Assembly (NCBI GenBank): GCA_937975725.1
Contig: CALJUL010000078.1
Coordinates: 1 to 30,877 of the forward strand
Direction: 5' to 3'
Length of the DNA: 30,877 bases
From: an uncultured Pseudoxanthomonas sp.
Lineage (GTDB): Bacteria > Pseudomonadota > Gammaproteobacteria > Xanthomonadales > Xanthomonadaceae
Shown here: positions 30,491 through 30,877 of the stretch, piece by piece
Numbering within the stretch: position 1 is the first letter of the stretch
How the letters are laid out: every line of letters starts with the position of its first letter
Notes under the pieces: model-generated
What the model saw: the letters and a program-made list of their open reading frames with translations, nothing else
What the model was told of the DNA's origin: nothing
Databases searched by the model: none
Program-made: the position numbers and the translations under genes

Positions 30491-30877
30491 ATGAGCACCA
30501 AGCAGCAACAGATCGACGCCATCCAGCAGGACTGGGACAGCAACCCGCGCTGGAAGGGCGTGCAGCGCAACTACGCCGCCGCCGACGTGGTGCGCCTGCG
30601 CGGCAGCCTGCAACCGGAATACACCCTGGCCAAGCGCGGCGCCGAGCGCCTGTGGAACCTGGTCAACGGCGAGGCGAAGAAGGGCTACGTCAACGCCTTC
30701 GGCGCGATCAGCGCCGGCCAGGCGATGCAGCAGGCCAAGGCCGGGCTGGAAGCGGTCTATCTGTCCGGTTGGCAGGTCGCCGCCGACGGCAACACCAGCG
30801 AGACCATGTATCCCGACCAGTCGCTGTACGCCTACGACTCGGTGCCGACCATGGTCCGCCGCATCAACAACACCTTC
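30491..30877 (+). CDS. aceA: Isocitrate lyase, N-terminal part (cut by window end)
   Basis: The first 129 residues of the enzyme that splits isocitrate into glyoxylate and succinate, the first step of the glyoxylate shunt. Recognised by DWDSNPRWKGVQRNYAAADV, VNAFGAISAGQAMQQAKAGL, VYLSGWQVAADGNTSETMYPD and SLYAYDSVPTMVRRINNTF, all strongly conserved in the family. The catalytic KKCGH region lies beyond the window. ACGGAG sits eight bases before ATG 30491. It is downstream of aceB, so expression is probably shared, although the 103-bp gap could hold a second promoter. Confidence 0.97.
   Translation, partial: MSTKQQQIDAIQQDWDSNPRWKGVQRNYAAADVVRLRGSLQPEYTLAKRGAERLWNLVNGEAKKGYVNAFGAISAGQAMQQAKAGLEAVYLSGWQVAADGNTSETMYPDQSLYAYDSVPTMVRRINNTF

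Noticed and set aside
28657..30570. A 637-codon open frame on the minus strand opposite aceB
   Set aside because: Antisense shadow that also runs through the lysR-aceB control region and into aceA.
1..30877. Search by eye for CRISPR arrays, insertion sequences, tRNA and rRNA genes
   Set aside because: No regularly spaced repeats, transposase motifs, CCA-ended cloverleaf or rRNA-like stretches were found. Small RNAs cannot be excluded by reading alone.

Overview
The window reads as a chromosomal segment of a high-GC gammaproteobacterium of the Xanthomonadaceae/Lysobacteraceae type (Xanthomonas, Pseudoxanthomonas, Luteimonas or Lysobacter). The basis is the strongly GC-biased third codon positions, an Oar-type and a second TonB-dependent receptor, a homodimeric-type aceE with no aceF beside it, the LysR-aceB-aceA arrangement, and several small secreted proteins of the kind common in that family. 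The genus is inference. No rRNA, tRNA, CRISPR array, transposase or integrase was seen.

Layout. 1-2.1 kb: the end of an unknown gene, a secreted hypothetical protein and an MDR-family NADP-dependent oxidoreductase with a start-codon problem. 2.3-5.4 kb: an Oar-like TonB-dependent receptor with a clear terminator and a long leader containing a 12-bp-arm dyad. 5.8-9.05 kb: a four-gene overlapping operon for a complete Rsb/SpoIIA-type partner-switching pathway: a membrane Cache-HAMP-PP2C phosphatase, an RsbW-like kinase and two tandemly duplicated STAS antagonists, with no sigma factor present. 9.27-12.0 kb: aceE, divergent from that operon, ending in a strong bidirectional terminator shared with a convergent, lower-GC DUF3883 protein (12.0-12.9 kb), the most accessory-looking gene here. 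13.0-16.0 kb: a DUF3817 membrane protein, a lipoprotein, a secreted DUF2272 protein and a secreted polysaccharide deacetylase.

16.0-17.9 kb: a LytS/LytTR-type histidine kinase and response regulator with overlapping stop and start. 18.1-21.8 kb: a small secreted protein, a zinc alcohol dehydrogenase preceded by a perfect FNR/Anr-type site, and a second TonB-dependent receptor. 21.9-22.3 kb: a DUF1801 gene broken by a single-base deletion. 22.5-27.4 kb: c-di-GMP enzymes, namely a Cache-GGDEF cyclase and a CHASE-PAS-GGDEF-EAL protein, flanking a small secreted TonB-C-like protein. 27.7-30.9 kb: a LysR regulator divergent from the glyoxylate-shunt genes aceB (malate synthase) and aceA (isocitrate lyase, cut by the window end), with two dyads in the 112-bp control region.

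Most of the window is ordinary chromosome. The most testable observations are the FNR-type site before adhP, the two dyads between lysR and aceB, the doubled STAS antagonists, the DUF3883 gene and the frameshifted DUF1801 gene. I did not find a clearly new multi-gene system.
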